DNA of 64,000 nt from Crenothrix sp. D3 (GTDB lineage: Bacteria > Pseudomonadota > Gammaproteobacteria > Methylococcales > Methylomonadaceae). Within the stretch, counting starts at the first letter, position 1, and every line of letters starts with the position of its first letter. The stretch spans positions 124,001 through 188,000 of the forward strand of contig MBQZ01000040.1 of assembly GCA_002134785.1 (NCBI GenBank), written 5' to 3'. This document shows positions 7,863 to 17,708 of this stretch, one piece after another. The notes beneath the pieces are model-generated. The model did not search any database, was not told the DNA's origin, and saw nothing but the letters and a program-made list of their open reading frames with translations. Made by a program: the position numbers and the translations under genes.

Positions 7863-9020
7863 TTAACCATTAGCAATAATCGACAAGCGATCCGCTTCAA
7901 TTCCTAGCAATAATTCACCTTTCAACAAACCGACTAATTCCCGTCCTGCCATCGCGTATCGCCAGCCGTGCAGTAATGGGCATTCATCATCACCGTTAAA
8001 TAATAACGCTTCTAGGTCTTTACGCGAGGCTAAAATCGTCGGATTTAATTCATTTTCTTCGGCTCGAATACGCACTAAGGCGGTTAGAATATCCAATATG
8101 GCTTCTTGTTGTTGGGTCTTTTTAGCGGGACGGTCTTTCAATGTTAAGGGAATTGGTGGACGATTTTTAGCAATCGTAATGAGTTGACACAGTTCTTTAC
8201 CATACCGCTGTACGGCACGTTCACTAATACCGCGCACTGTCGCTAAGTCATTGATGGTTTCGGGTTGTAGTTTCGCCAAATCAAATAATAATTCATCACG
8301 CAATAACCAATTTTTGGGTCTATCTTCAACTTGAGCCGTTTTTTCGCGCCATTCGGCAACGGTTTGAATAATGGATAACTGTTTGCCCGTGAGTTTATTT
8401 TGCCCTTTAATGCGTAACCACGCTTTTTCTGGTTTGACTTCGTAATGGTCGGGATTTGTCAATTCAGCAAAGTCTTGTTTTAACCAATCAATGCGCCCCA
8501 GCTCAGTTAATTTCTGTGTCATGATTTGATAAATCTGGCACAGATAAATCACGTCATCCGCTGCATAGTCGATTTCATCGTCGTTTAATGGGCGTTTACT
8601 CCAATCTGCCCGCGTGTGCGCTTTGGTTAAATTCACATTCAATAAGCTCGATACCAGCATGGCATAACCTGGATTATCTTGAAAACCTAACAACGGTGCC
8701 GCGATTTGCGTATCAAAAATCGGCTCTGGCAGTTTGCCTGTCATTTGGAAAAAAATTTCTAAATCTTGGCGGCAAGAGTGAAAGACTTTAACGGTAGCGG
8801 GGTTATAAATTGCGTCAAACAACGTGCTTAAATCAGGTAAGGCAATCGGATCAACGCAGGCGACCCAATCAAGCGTGGCAATTTGTAATAAACAAAACTT
8901 AGGATAATAGGTTTTTTCACGCAAAAACTCGGTGTCTAAGGCTATCCAAGACGCTTGTTGTATTTGCTCACACAGCTTGGGTAATTGTTCTGGACTGTTA
9001 ATATATTGAATAGGTGTCAT
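7863..9020 (-). CDS. rnd: Ribonuclease D
   Basis: A 385-residue 3'-5' exoribonuclease of tRNA and small RNA maturation. The DEDD active site is visible: ALDTEFLREKTYYP (first D and E), VKVFHSCRQDLEIF (second D) and DDEIDYAADDVIYL (Y and final D). The HRDC domain follows at about residues 208-290, ending in a conserved RGISERAVQRYG stretch. Length is normal for the family. The gene is 10 bases upstream of the M23 gene on the same strand, so they may be co-transcribed. The start ATG is followed by TPIQYI, with no strong ribosome-binding site. Confidence 0.92.
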   Translation of the reverse strand: MTPIQYINSPEQLPKLCEQIQQASWIALDTEFLREKTYYPKFCLLQIATLDWVACVDPIALPDLSTLFDAIYNPATVKVFHSCRQDLEIFFQMTGKLPEPIFDTQIAAPLLGFQDNPGYAMLVSSLLNVNLTKAHTRADWSKRPLNDDEIDYAADDVIYLCQIYQIMTQKLTELGRIDWLKQDFAELTNPDHYEVKPEKAWLRIKGQNKLTGKQLSIIQTVAEWREKTAQVEDRPKNWLLRDELLFDLAKLQPETINDLATVRGISERAVQRYGKELCQLITIAKNRPPIPLTLKDRPAKKTQQQEAILDILTALVRIRAEENELNPTILASRKDLEALLFNGDDECPLLHGWRYAMAGRELVGLLKGELLLGIEADRLSIIANG

Positions 9021-9060
9021 AGCGTTACCGTGGGCTGATTAAAATAATGGGGCGATATTT

Positions 9061-9141
9061 GTAGATTGGGTTAGCGACAACGTAACCCAACAGTTCAGCG
9101 TGGATTTTGTTGAGTTACTGCTATCGCCTAACCTTACCTAC
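9061..9141. repeat. GTAG-TTGGGTTAGCG-type palindromic repeat
   Basis: Ends GTAGATTGGGTTAGCGA and TATCGCCTAACCTTACCTAC are inverted repeats. It is the same family as 9992-10069 on the other side of ttcA, so ttcA is bracketed by two copies. Its right end supplies the stop codon of ttcA (GCG TAG G on the minus strand). Confidence 0.75.
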
Positions 9142-9971
9142 GCTAGTATGTCTAAACCCGCAGGCTCTGAATCAAACTCTTGTTCACGTCCCAGTAATAG
9201 CCCTGAAAAATCAAACAATTTAGTATCAGCCAATTGCGAAGGGGCAACATTTTTTAAGCTGGTAAAGATGGTTTCTAAACGACCAGGAAATTGTTTATCC
9301 CAGCTTTTTAGCATCACTTTCATGGCTTGCCGTTGCAGATTGGCTTGTGAGCCGCACAGATTACAGGGAATAATCGGAAAATTTTTAAACGCCGCAAAGC
9401 GTTCAATGTCTTTTTCGCGGGTATAAGCTAACGGTCTTATAATAATGTTCTTTTTGTCATCACTTAATAATTTAGGCGGCATGGCTTTGAGTTTGCCACC
9501 GTAAAATATATTCAGAAAAAAGGTTTCTAAAATATCATCACGGTGATGACCTAGCGCGATTTTAGTCACGCCATTAGCTTCAGCATAACCGTATAGTGTC
9601 CCGCGCCGCAACCGTGAACACAGTCCGCAAGTGGTTTGCCCTTCGGGTATCACGCGCTTCACCACGCTGTAAGTGTCTTTTTCAATGATGTGATAAGGCA
9701 CCCCCAGCGATTCCAAGTATTCGGGTAGAACGTACTCAGGAAAATTCGGCTGTTTCTGGTCTAAGTTGACAGCGATGAGTTCAAAATCCACAGGCGCGGT
9801 TTTTTGTAAATTCATTAACACATCAAGCAAGGCGTAGGAGTCTTTACCACCTGATAAACACACCATGACTTTATCGCCATTTTCTATCATGTTGTAATCG
9901 GCAATCGCATCACCAACTGTGTGGCGTAAACGTTTTTGGAGTTTGTTAAATTGGAAACGGGTTTTTTGCAT
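9138..9971 (-). CDS. ttcA: tRNA 2-thiocytidine biosynthesis protein TtcA
   Basis: A 277-residue PP-loop ATPase that makes 2-thiocytidine at position 32 of certain tRNAs using an Fe-S cluster. The PP-loop [13 protein letters not shown] lies at about residues 40-52. The two conserved cysteine motifs [10 protein letters not shown] and CNLCGSQ are intact, as is the GHHRDD segment. The protein ends DILA at a TAG that belongs to the GTAGG end of the neighbouring repeat. The original C-terminus may therefore have been changed by a few residues, although the catalytic part is complete. Confidence 0.93.
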   Translation of the reverse strand: MQKTRFQFNKLQKRLRHTVGDAIADYNMIENGDKVMVCLSGGKDSYALLDVLMNLQKTAPVDFELIAVNLDQKQPNFPEYVLPEYLESLGVPYHIIEKDTYSVVKRVIPEGQTTCGLCSRLRRGTLYGYAEANGVTKIALGHHRDDILETFFLNIFYGGKLKAMPPKLLSDDKKNIIIRPLAYTREKDIERFAAFKNFPIIPCNLCGSQANLQRQAMKVMLKSWDKQFPGRLETIFTSLKNVAPSQLADTKLFDFSGLLLGREQEFDSEPAGLDILA

Positions 9972-9991
9972 GGAAGCCGAGAATATTGAGT

Positions 9992-10069
9992 GTAGGTCGG
10001 GTTAGCGATAGCGTAACCCGACACAAGTCGCATTCTGTTGGGTTACGGCTATCGCCTAACCCAACCTAC
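9992..10069. repeat. GTAGGTCGGGTTAGCG-type palindromic repeat
   Basis: Ends GTAGGTCGGGTTAGCGATAG and CTATCGCCTAACCCAACCTAC pair with one another, with an inner CGTAACCCGACA / TGTTGGGTTACG pair. It lies between fabB and ttcA. It might act as a transcript hairpin between the two genes, but it is one of a dispersed family. Confidence 0.8.
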
Positions 10070-10076
10070 GAGAGGA

Positions 10077-11297
10077 TTAACCGTTATAACGTTGGAATAT
10101 CAGCGTGGCATTGGTGCCGCCGAAACCAAAGCTATTGGACATAATGGTGTTCAGTGTGATGTTGTCTTGACGTTCAAGGACGATAGGGATACCTGCCGCG
10201 CCTGCATCTAGTTGGGTGATATTAGCAGAGGCACTGAGGAAATTTTCCTCCATCATTAACAGCGAATAAATCGCTTCGTTAACACCAGCCGCCCCTAAGG
10301 CATGACCTGTTAATGATTTGGTTGAGCTGACCCACGGCACATTGCCATCACCAAACACAGCACGCAAGGCTTCTAATTCTTTGGTGTCGCCAACTGGGGT
10401 ACTCGTACCGTGTGCATTAATGTAATCAATTGACCCATTTACGGTTGCCATTGCTTGCTGCATACAGCGTACCGCGCCTTCACCTGAGGGTTGAACCATG
10501 TCATAGCCGTCAGAAGTCGCGCCGTAACCTGTCAGTTCTGCGTAGATTTTCGCGCCGCGTGCCAGTGCGTGTTCCAGTTCTTCAAGGACTAATACACCGC
10601 CGCCGCCAGAAATAACAAAACCGTCGCGGGTTTCATCATACGGTCTGGAAGCTGTGGTGGGCGAGTCGTTGTATTTGGATGACATTGCACCCATCGCATC
10701 GAATAATACCGACAGAGACCAATGTTCTTCTTCGCCACCGCCTGCAAAGACTACGTCTTGCTTGCCCATTTGAATGAGTTCCATTGCATGACCGATGCAG
10801 TGCGCACTGGTGGCACACGCTGAGGTAATGGAATAATTCACACCTTTAATTTTAAACGGGGTTGCTAAACACGCGGTATTGGTGCTGGACATAGTGCGCG
10901 GCACCATGTAAGGCCCGACTTTTTTAACGCCTTTTGAGCGTAAAATATCTGCCGCTTCAACGATATTTGAGGTGGAAGGGCCGCCTGAACCCATCACCAA
11001 CCCTGTTCTAAAATTAGAAATATCAGATTCAGCTAAACCAGAATCATCAATCGCCTGCTGCATGGCGATGTAATTAAACGCCGCGCCATCACCCATAAAA
11101 CGCTTGATTTTACGGTCGATATAGGTATCCAAATCAATATTTATCGCGCCGCGTACTTGACTACGAAATCCTAGTTCGGCGTAATCTTCTGCAAAACTAA
11201 TGCCTGAGCGACCTTGTTTTAAAGAATCCACCACTTCATCACGGTTATTGCCTATGCTAGAAACAATGCCTAAACCTGTTACCACCACTCTTTTCAT
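10077..11297 (-). CDS. fabB: 3-oxoacyl-ACP synthase I (FabB)
   Basis: A 406-residue condensing enzyme for fatty-acid elongation, required for unsaturated fatty acids when paired with FabA. The catalytic triad is visible: Cys in [11 protein letters not shown] (about residue 163), His in [11 protein letters not shown] and His in [12 protein letters not shown]. The C-terminal [12 protein letters not shown] motif is also intact. The start ATG follows the fabA stop by 10 bases, so fabA-fabB form an operon as in pseudomonads and relatives. Substrate is acyl-ACP plus malonyl-ACP in the cytosol. Confidence 0.95.
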   Translation of the reverse strand: MKRVVVTGLGIVSSIGNNRDEVVDSLKQGRSGISFAEDYAELGFRSQVRGAINIDLDTYIDRKIKRFMGDGAAFNYIAMQQAIDDSGLAESDISNFRTGLVMGSGGPSTSNIVEAADILRSKGVKKVGPYMVPRTMSSTNTACLATPFKIKGVNYSITSACATSAHCIGHAMELIQMGKQDVVFAGGGEEEHWSLSVLFDAMGAMSSKYNDSPTTASRPYDETRDGFVISGGGGVLVLEELEHALARGAKIYAELTGYGATSDGYDMVQPSGEGAVRCMQQAMATVNGSIDYINAHGTSTPVGDTKELEALRAVFGDGNVPWVSSTKSLTGHALGAAGVNEAIYSLLMMEENFLSASANITQLDAGAAGIPIVLERQDNITLNTIMSNSFGFGGTNATLIFQRYNG

Positions 11298-11307
11298 TGA
11301 TTCCCCC

Positions 11308-11823
11308 TCAAAAATCAGCTGTAGATGTAAATAAACCTACACGCAAATCAGTCGCTTCGTAAATAACTTTGCCATCGACTTCCATCGTAGCATCTGCAAT
11401 ACCCATGACTAATTTGCGCATAATAACGCGCTTTAAATTAACCCGATAAGTGACTTTTTTAGCGGTGGGTAACACTTGTCCCGTAAATTTAACTTCACCC
11501 ACACCTAACGCGCGACCTTTACCAGGGCCACCCATCCAGCATAAATAAAAACCGACTAATTGCCACATGGCATCCAAGCCCAAACAACCAGGCATCACGG
11601 GGTCGCCTTGAAAATGGCAATCAAAAAACCATAAATCGGGGGTAATATCCAATTCAGCAACAATTTCACCCTTACCATAAGTACCGCCTTCATCGGTAAT
11701 CAGGGTAATCCTATCCATCATTAGCATATTGGGTAGGGGTAATTGCGCGTTTTTGGGTCCGTATAACTCCCCTCTACCAGACTTCAATAATTCTTCGCGC
11801 GTAAAACTATGTTGCTTCTCCAT
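11308..11823 (-). CDS. fabA: 3-hydroxydecanoyl-ACP dehydratase/isomerase (FabA)
   Basis: A 171-residue hotdog-fold enzyme that dehydrates 3-hydroxyacyl-ACP and isomerises trans-2- to cis-3-decenoyl-ACP, the entry to anaerobic unsaturated fatty-acid synthesis. The catalytic His is in [15 protein letters not shown] and the catalytic Asp in [10 protein letters not shown]. Length and sequence are typical. It is the first gene of the fabA-fabB pair and is followed within 10 bases by fabB. Confidence 0.95.
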   Translation of the reverse strand: MEKQHSFTREELLKSGRGELYGPKNAQLPLPNMLMMDRITLITDEGGTYGKGEIVAELDITPDLWFFDCHFQGDPVMPGCLGLDAMWQLVGFYLCWMGGPGKGRALGVGEVKFTGQVLPTAKKVTYRVNLKRVIMRKLVMGIADATMEVDGKVIYEATDLRVGLFTSTADF

Positions 11824-11905
11824 ACTCTTATGTGACCCTTAGTCATTATTCTTATTATAGAACTTGTTATTATCTTACAGACACTAAAAAAAATCAGCTC
11901 AATTT

Positions 11906-13828
11906 TTAGCCAGATTGCACATCGGGCAGTAATTTTTTGATTTTTAGCGCGTTACTTTGTAAACGTTGCGAATAAATCATAGCGTAGGACAGCACCGAAG
12001 TGACATATTTTCGCGTTTCTTTGAAAGGAATCGTCTCTATCCATATATCCGCAGGCATCCATTGTCCGCTAGGCAACCATTGATCGACACGGTGCGGACC
12101 TGCATTATAAGCGGCGGCGGCTAAGGCAAAATTACCATTAAAGCGATTAACCATTTGTTTATAGTAAAAAGTGCCGTACCTTATATTAGTATCTGGATTA
12201 AATAAACTACTCGCCGATTGCCACGGCTCATTCATTTTACGCGCAATTTGCTGCCCTGTTTCAGGCATAATCTGCATTAAGCCACGCGCTCCGACAGGTG
12301 ACTGCGCATCTTTATCGAGCATACTTTCTTGACGCATTAAACCAAATACCAACGCGGGATCAAGTTGTTGTAGACTGGCATTACTTTGTACTTGGTCGGC
12401 ATAAGTCACAGGAAAACGTAACGCCAAATCATCCCAATAATCCGCTTGTACCAGCGTGACAATCGCAATTTGATCCCAGTGCCAACTTTGCGCTAATTTA
12501 GCGGCGAATGCGATGCGTTCTTTGGGTAGTTTTTTCACTGCGAATGACCATTGCCGTTTAGCTTCTACATCACGGTGTAAAAAACTCAATTCTTGCGCCA
12601 CTTTAAAATCAGCTTCATTGGCTAACAGCTCTAATTCATTGCCCGCTAACAACACAGGCTTATCCATCGCTTGATATGGTTGACTAACAATGTCAGCGGC
12701 AAGAAAACCATAAAAACTACGGTCCAGTGCCAGTTTATTGAACACGATTTGCGCGGCTACTGCATCGCCTGTTTCAGCCAATGCGCGTGCTTGCCAATAT
12801 TGCCATTTGGGCTGTTGTTGCTCTACCGTAGTCAAACTTGTCAACGCGCTACTGACGTGTTGCCAGTTTTGTTCTAACAACGCGGCTCTGATTTTCCATT
12901 CTCTAACGTCCTCATTTGGATTTAGTACCAAATTTAAACGGTCGAAGGCGCGGGTATCGCGTTTATGTGCAAGTGCTAAGCCAAGACCGCGTTCTACTTG
13001 TTGCGCTGTTTCATTGTCTACGCTGGCTTTATTATTATCCCAAGCAGTAATCGCGGCATCCAGATTTGATTTAGACAATCTAAGTACACCATGAGCAAAC
13101 AGCCGTCCTATTAAATTATTTTGAATAATAAGGCTAGGATTCTTATGTATTTGTAACCAATTATTCGCCAGAGTTTGATCGGTTTTAGCCATTAAATTTT
13201 TAATATGAGTCGCTAAACTGACATTATCTTTTTCTAAGGCTAACTCAAAGCGTTGCCAAATAAACTCAGGCGTTATCATAGGTGATGCTAATAATGCGGC
13301 TAACAGTGGATTACACTCAGTAGGTAATTCTTCACCCATTGCCCACAAACGTTTAGCTTCATTTAATGCCTGTGAGCTATTGCCTGTTTGATAATTTGCC
13401 CACTGAAATTGACACGTCAGCGCGGTATTATCACTGGCTTGGTAGTTTTGTATAAACTCATGCCAACGTTGTTGACTTGCCAGATAATCCAACCATTTAG
13501 CGCGTAATAGTGACGCGTAGCGACTACCTGAATAAGTGGTTAAAAAAAGTTGTATTTTGTCAGTGTCAGGCAAATGATTACTTAGCCACTGATACTGTAA
13601 ATAAGGATAAAGCGGATAATCGACTAAGCCAGTCATTCGCTGTAAAAATAGGGTTTCATTGCCTTGATTTAATGCTTGTTCTGCCTGCAAAAAATCAGTT
13701 CGTTGCTGTTCTAGGGTGTTACTCAGCACTGCACAAGGCAAAAGAGTTAAGCTGATTAACAATAGTGACTTAGATATATTTTTCACTTTCATAGTGGGTA
13801 ACAAATTAGTATTTTTAAAGGGCTTCAT
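11906..13828 (-). CDS. slt: Soluble lytic murein transglycosylase
   Basis: A periplasmic enzyme of about 640 residues that cleaves the MurNAc-GlcNAc bond to leave anhydro-MurNAc ends. A signal peptide ends around VLSNTLEQQ. The long alpha-superhelical U/L domain covers about residues 45-440. The catalytic SLT domain has its glutamate in GLMRQESMLDKDAQSPVGAR, followed by GLMQIMP and AAYNAGPHRV. The ATG at 13828 overlaps the stop of the upstream GGDEF gene as ATGA, which suggests translational coupling; a second ATG at 13792 lies nearer the hydrophobic core. Its products feed the recycling enzymes Mpl and AmgK-MurU also encoded here. Confidence 0.92.
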   Translation of the reverse strand: MKPFKNTNLLPTMKVKNISKSLLLISLTLLPCAVLSNTLEQQRTDFLQAEQALNQGNETLFLQRMTGLVDYPLYPYLQYQWLSNHLPDTDKIQLFLTTYSGSRYASLLRAKWLDYLASQQRWHEFIQNYQASDNTALTCQFQWANYQTGNSSQALNEAKRLWAMGEELPTECNPLLAALLASPMITPEFIWQRFELALEKDNVSLATHIKNLMAKTDQTLANNWLQIHKNPSLIIQNNLIGRLFAHGVLRLSKSNLDAAITAWDNNKASVDNETAQQVERGLGLALAHKRDTRAFDRLNLVLNPNEDVREWKIRAALLEQNWQHVSSALTSLTTVEQQQPKWQYWQARALAETGDAVAAQIVFNKLALDRSFYGFLAADIVSQPYQAMDKPVLLAGNELELLANEADFKVAQELSFLHRDVEAKRQWSFAVKKLPKERIAFAAKLAQSWHWDQIAIVTLVQADYWDDLALRFPVTYADQVQSNASLQQLDPALVFGLMRQESMLDKDAQSPVGARGLMQIMPETGQQIARKMNEPWQSASSLFNPDTNIRYGTFYYKQMVNRFNGNFALAAAAYNAGPHRVDQWLPSGQWMPADIWIETIPFKETRKYVTSVLSYAMIYSQRLQSNALKIKKLLPDVQSG

Positions 13829-15468
13829 AGCGTTGCAACACAATTACGGCCTTGATGTTTAGCGGTATACAGTGCTTGATCGGCTTGATCTACTAAGTCT
13901 TGCATGGAACAGCACTGCGCTGTTGTCACTATTCCAGCACTAAAGGTAGCATTAAAAATACCACTCTCATGATAATGGGTGATTTTTTCAAAGTAGGTGC
14001 GTAAGTCATTAATAATTGCAACCGCGCTGGTCAGTTCCGTATTAGGCAAAATAACCGCGAATTCTTCACCGCCATAGCGACCAACTACATCACTCATCCG
14101 CAAACGGTTTTTTAATAAATGCGCGAGACTACAAATCACTTCATCGCCTTTAGGATGACCGTAGTGGTCATTAATGGCTTTAAATAAGTCAATATCAATC
14201 ATGGCAAAACATAAACATGATGAGTAACGTAGCGTGATTGCTTGCAGTGTTGCCAGTTGATTTTTTAGAGTCGCGTGATTCAATAAGCCTGTTAAGCTGT
14301 CGCGTACCATGAGCGCATTTAAGTATCTAAAACGTTCAGCACGGTGCGAAACGGCATGCACTAAATCGTCGTCACTGATAGGCTTCTGCAAAAAATCATC
14401 ACCACCGACAAGCATAGCACTGCGTTGTTTTTCTTTCATTGGTTCAGTCGATAGAAAAACAATAGGAATACCTTGATAGGCTTCAATTTGTCGAATAACA
14501 CTGGTCATTTCTAAACCCGTACAAGTCGGCATATATAAGTCCATGAGTATGAGATCAGGGCGCAATTGACTAATACTGTGAATAACATTGGCAGGCGGTT
14601 GAGCTAAAACTTCAACCAGCATATCGGCTTGACGCAAAATATCAGCATAATGGTGTGCCAATAGACTGTCATCTTCGATAATGAGTATGCGTTTTTTTTC
14701 TTGCTGTTCTCTATTAGTGAGTTTGCTTAAGCGATTAGCGATGACGTTACAATCGACAGGTTTTTTAAAATACGCAATTGCCCCCATGCGTACCGCCGCT
14801 AAGCGGGTATCCCAATCATCTTGTGTGGATATAAAAATAAGGGGAATATCATATTGACGTAAATGCAGAAGACGGGTAGCTAAGGCAGGCGAGACGAGTG
14901 AACCTTCTGATGGCTGCTCAATATCCACTAGTAGGGCAGAAATTGTTTGATTAAAAAAAACAGTTTCCAGTTCATCCACGTTATAGCAACATTGCACGGG
15001 ATAACCATAAATTGCCAATTGTCTTGCCATTGAGTTTGCCAATACCTCATCGTTTGCCAGTAATCCAATATTTGTAGTTGGATTGTTGTTATAACGTGGC
15101 GATGTAGGAAAGTCTTCGTGAATAATTAGATTGCTACGCACGGAATTTTTTAGGGTTAGTAAGTCATTTTCAATAGTGCTAAGGATAGTGGGGATTACTA
15201 TTTCGTTGTTATATAACAGAGGATGCAGACTTTTTTCTACTGTCCGCGCAATGTCGCCGAGTCGCTGTTGCCCAAACATACCTGCTGAACCTGCTAAAAT
15301 ATGTACAGCACGGTGTAATTCATCGGCTTCATGACTCTGCGTAATGCCTTGTTGTTTCACTGCTGCCCAGAGTCCATCAATATTGGCAAACTGGTCAGGC
15401 AAAGATAAAACAAACTCGTCGCGTAATTGTTGCAAGCGATCATCAATATCCGTAGTAGTTTTAAACAT
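13825..15468 (-). CDS. Hpt-REC-REC-GGDEF diguanylate cyclase response regulator
   Basis: A 547-residue cytoplasmic signalling protein. The N-terminal four-helix segment (about residues 10-110) carries HILAGSAGMFG, an Hpt phosphotransfer motif. Receiver 1 (about 125-245) has ALLVDIEQP at the phospho-acceptor position. Receiver 2 (about 258-378) has IEDD and LILMDLYMP and is canonical. The GGDEF domain has an active GGEEF A-site, preceded five residues upstream by RMSD, the RxxD product-inhibition site, so c-di-GMP synthesis is likely and feedback controlled. Its ATG overlaps the upstream receiver gene and its stop overlaps slt, so the three are translationally coupled. Confidence 0.9.
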   Translation of the reverse strand: MFKTTTDIDDRLQQLRDEFVLSLPDQFANIDGLWAAVKQQGITQSHEADELHRAVHILAGSAGMFGQQRLGDIARTVEKSLHPLLYNNEIVIPTILSTIENDLLTLKNSVRSNLIIHEDFPTSPRYNNNPTTNIGLLANDEVLANSMARQLAIYGYPVQCCYNVDELETVFFNQTISALLVDIEQPSEGSLVSPALATRLLHLRQYDIPLIFISTQDDWDTRLAAVRMGAIAYFKKPVDCNVIANRLSKLTNREQQEKKRILIIEDDSLLAHHYADILRQADMLVEVLAQPPANVIHSISQLRPDLILMDLYMPTCTGLEMTSVIRQIEAYQGIPIVFLSTEPMKEKQRSAMLVGGDDFLQKPISDDDLVHAVSHRAERFRYLNALMVRDSLTGLLNHATLKNQLATLQAITLRYSSCLCFAMIDIDLFKAINDHYGHPKGDEVICSLAHLLKNRLRMSDVVGRYGGEEFAVILPNTELTSAVAIINDLRTYFEKITHYHESGIFNATFSAGIVTTAQCCSMQDLVDQADQALYTAKHQGRNCVATL

Positions 15469-15847
15469 TACGCTGTTTCCAGATGTCGCCTAATTGACTA
15501 GCTAATGCCATTGGATCAAAAGGTTTTGGCACGACTGCTAACGCTCCCAATGCAAGTAACGTAGTAATCTCATTAGGCTGCACTTTAGCGGTCATAAAAA
15601 TGACAGGCGTGTTTGCCAATTCAGGGAGTGTGCGTAAGTTAGCCAAGGTAGTCGGGCCATCCATATTGGGCATCATGACATCTAAGATAATTAATTGCGG
15701 GTTAAAAGCCGCTGCATTGGCGATGGCTTCTGAACCAGAACTATAAATCTGCACGTCATAACCCCCCACTAATTCTAATGCTACGGACGCAATTTCACGA
15801 ATATCAGCTTCATCTTCAACATAAATGAGTCTCTTCAGTGTAGTCAT
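15461..15847 (-). CDS. Single-domain response regulator (REC)
   Basis: A 128-residue stand-alone receiver domain. The acidic pocket YVEDE, the phospho-acceptor Asp in LIILDVMMPNMDGP, the Thr in VIFMTAK and the Lys in VVPKPFDP are all present. With no output domain it probably relays phosphate or acts by protein contact. It overlaps the next gene (Hpt-REC-REC-GGDEF) by 8 bases, so it is a likely phosphorelay partner. The ATG at 15847 is preferred to a TTG nine codons upstream. The cognate sensor kinase may have been the decayed gene just upstream. Confidence 0.88.
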   Translation of the reverse strand: MTTLKRLIYVEDEADIREIASVALELVGGYDVQIYSSGSEAIANAAAFNPQLIILDVMMPNMDGPTTLANLRTLPELANTPVIFMTAKVQPNEITTLLALGALAVVPKPFDPMALASQLGDIWKQRNV

Positions 15848-15929
15848 TTTATTTCTCGAGTAACGGGGGGGCAAATTAGCTAGACGATTTTACCGTATTA
15901 TTCAGCACGCGACGAATAGTGCTTAATAA

Positions 15930-16531
15930 TTAATCGTTGTTTGTCATTGATTTGGTTAGCACGGCAGCCACCTGTTTACTGAGACCATCATGTACATCAT
16001 CATCCGAAAATACCATGACTGGGCAACTGTCTTTTAGTTCGTTCAATAAATTAATCCCTGAGCCATCGGGTAATGTTAAATCTAAGATAACCAAGTCAAA
16101 CTCTTGGGATTTAAGAAAAAGGCGGACATCCGCTATCGTGTTGTCAAAGCGATACTCAACTACCACATCTTTCAGAATAGCCGTGTGTAATGCTTGCTGC
16201 AATTTATACTGGCTAATGGGTTTATAAATCCAATTTACGATTAAAGGCGTGTTAGTTGGCACAGTCACAGTGCCGTCTTCTGCGCAACAACAAATCATAA
16301 GAATAGGAATGTCGCTGATATTGGGTAAGCCACGCAAATCATGAATTAAATCGAGCGCGTCTTTATTGCGTAACCCTAAGTCAATCATAATAAGAAAGTA
16401 TTCCTTTTCTACTAACAACCGTTTGGCGGCACTCGCAGTGTCCGTGTGATAACGGCAATAGGCGTGTTAAATATGTACTGAGCAATGCGGGTGAAGCGGT
16501 CAAAGCGTTCTTCGCGGGTGAGATTAAGCAT
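15930..16531 (-). pseudogene. Collapsed GAF/receiver hybrid sensor gene
   Basis: Remains of a large sensor gene. From an ATG at 16531 preceded by a GTGAG site the frame reads MLNLTREERFDRFTRIA and on to FNTPIAVIT, the opening of a GAF domain, then hits a stop near 16430. In another frame, starting near 16463, lies receiver sequence: TASAAKRLL...FLIMIDLGL (receiver 1), then LVILDLTLPDGSG (receiver 2), ending LTKSMTNND. Both receivers lack their first beta strand and helix. The kinase core that should lie between GAF and receivers is gone. The downstream REC and GGDEF genes probably worked with this sensor. Confidence 0.7.
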
Positions 16532-16615
16532 TATCTCACGCTCTTTCAGTGAAATTTTTCATGGGTGTCGTCTTCTCAGTGCGGGGTTTATGCTAAATTT
16601 ATTGTTACATGACAC

Positions 16616-16690
16616 AGTAAAATGATACCGTTCCATTCGCACCATTCGACAAGCTCAGAATGAACGGTTTTATAATTATTTTATTGACTG
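16616..16690. repeat. AAAATGATACCGTTC-family miniature repeat, short copy
   Basis: A left end AGTAAAATGATACCGTTC and a right end GAACGGTTTTATAATTATTTTATTGAC match the ends of the longer copy at 61210-61314. The interior TTCGACAAGCTCAGAATGAACGG is shared with copies at 33563 and 43901. No coding capacity. Confidence 0.75.
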
Positions 16691-16741
16691 TTAGCGATAG
16701 TCTGTTTACCGTGCGCTGTTCCATTAACCGAGGAGTTTTCA

Positions 16742-17221
16742 ATGAATACAAGCCAAGAAGCCCGCCCCCCCGTTCCACCCTTTACGCGTGAAACTGCTGC
16801 CCAAAAAGTACGCATGGCAGAAGATGGTTGGAATAATCAAGATCCCCACAAAGTCGCGTTGGCGTATACCATTGACAGTCAGTGGCGTAACCGCGCCGAA
16901 TTTCTCGTGGGTCGTGAGCAAATTATTGCTTTTCTAACCCGCAAATGGGCAAAGGAACACGACTATCGTTTAATCAAAGAATTATGGGCATTCAATGATA
17001 ACCACATCGCGGTGCGTTTCGCCTACGAATGGCAGAATGACGGCGGTGAGTGGTTTCGTTCTTACGGCAATGAGAATTGGGAATTTGACCAACATGGCTT
17101 GATGCAGTGTCGCTACGCCAGTATTAATGATTTGCCCATTAAAGAAACTGAGCGCAAATTTCATTGGTCACAAGGTCGTCGTCCCGATGACCATCCCAGT
17201 TTGAGTGATTTGGGTCTTTAA
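16742..17221 (+). CDS. NTF2-like/DUF1348 family protein
   Basis: A 159-residue soluble protein with a clear GAGGAG ribosome-binding site. It matches the DUF1348 branch of the SnoaL/NTF2-like cone fold: [20 protein letters not shown] at the start, then [31 protein letters not shown], and a C-terminal [15 protein letters not shown]. Members are small cytoplasmic proteins with an alpha+beta barrel pocket; the substrate is unknown. It stands alone and is convergent with the RimK-linked protease-family gene. Confidence 0.85.
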   Translation: MNTSQEARPPVPPFTRETAAQKVRMAEDGWNNQDPHKVALAYTIDSQWRNRAEFLVGREQIIAFLTRKWAKEHDYRLIKELWAFNDNHIAVRFAYEWQNDGGEWFRSYGNENWEFDQHGLMQCRYASINDLPIKETERKFHWSQGRRPDDHPSLSDLGL

Positions 17222-17229
17222 TGCTTAGT

Positions 17230-17676
17230 TCACAAGCAGGATAATGGTGGGTTTCCCTGAAGGTATGAGGCACTGGGGTCAATAATAAAACGCCCATTCA
17301 TTGCGGTGCGTCCAAGTAGCATACGAAACTGCATATTATCGCGATTAGTGAGGGTTATTTCCGCACTGATTAAGGTTTGCCCTAAGAGTAATTCGGATTC
17401 GATGACATAACGACGTTGTTTGTGACCACCCGAATCGGAGACGAAACGGCGATCTTTAATCGGTGCGTGGCATTCAATGATGGTGTCAGTGTTTTTTTGC
17501 TCAGGATGTATCGCAAACATAACCCAGCGTTGCCCACCTTTACGGTAGGGTTCAAGTGCGAAGGCGTGTAAAGCTGAGGAACGCGCACCTGTATCAATTT
17601 TGGCTTTAATATGTTCAAGATGAAGCGCAGGTAAAGCCACCCATTCACGCCAGCCTAATAGAGGAAGTTCTGTCAT
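17230..17676 (-). CDS. RimK-associated ATP-dependent zinc protease family protein (DUF785)
   Basis: A 148-residue protein with a retropepsin-like fold signature: AKIDTGARSSALHAF near residues 25-40, where DTGA is the aspartic-protease-like loop. The C-terminal LLGRTAMNGRFIIDPSASYL is typical of the family. Members are often called RimB or ATP-dependent zinc protease and are frequently linked to RimK-type ATP-grasp ligases. No rimK is seen within the window, and actual protease activity is not established from sequence. Confidence 0.82.
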   Translation of the reverse strand: MTELPLLGWREWVALPALHLEHIKAKIDTGARSSALHAFALEPYRKGGQRWVMFAIHPEQKNTDTIIECHAPIKDRRFVSDSGGHKQRRYVIESELLLGQTLISAEITLTNRDNMQFRMLLGRTAMNGRFIIDPSASYLQGNPPLSCL

Positions 17677-17708
17677 ATTCTAAATTTATCAGTGAGTTAT
17701 TCTACAGT

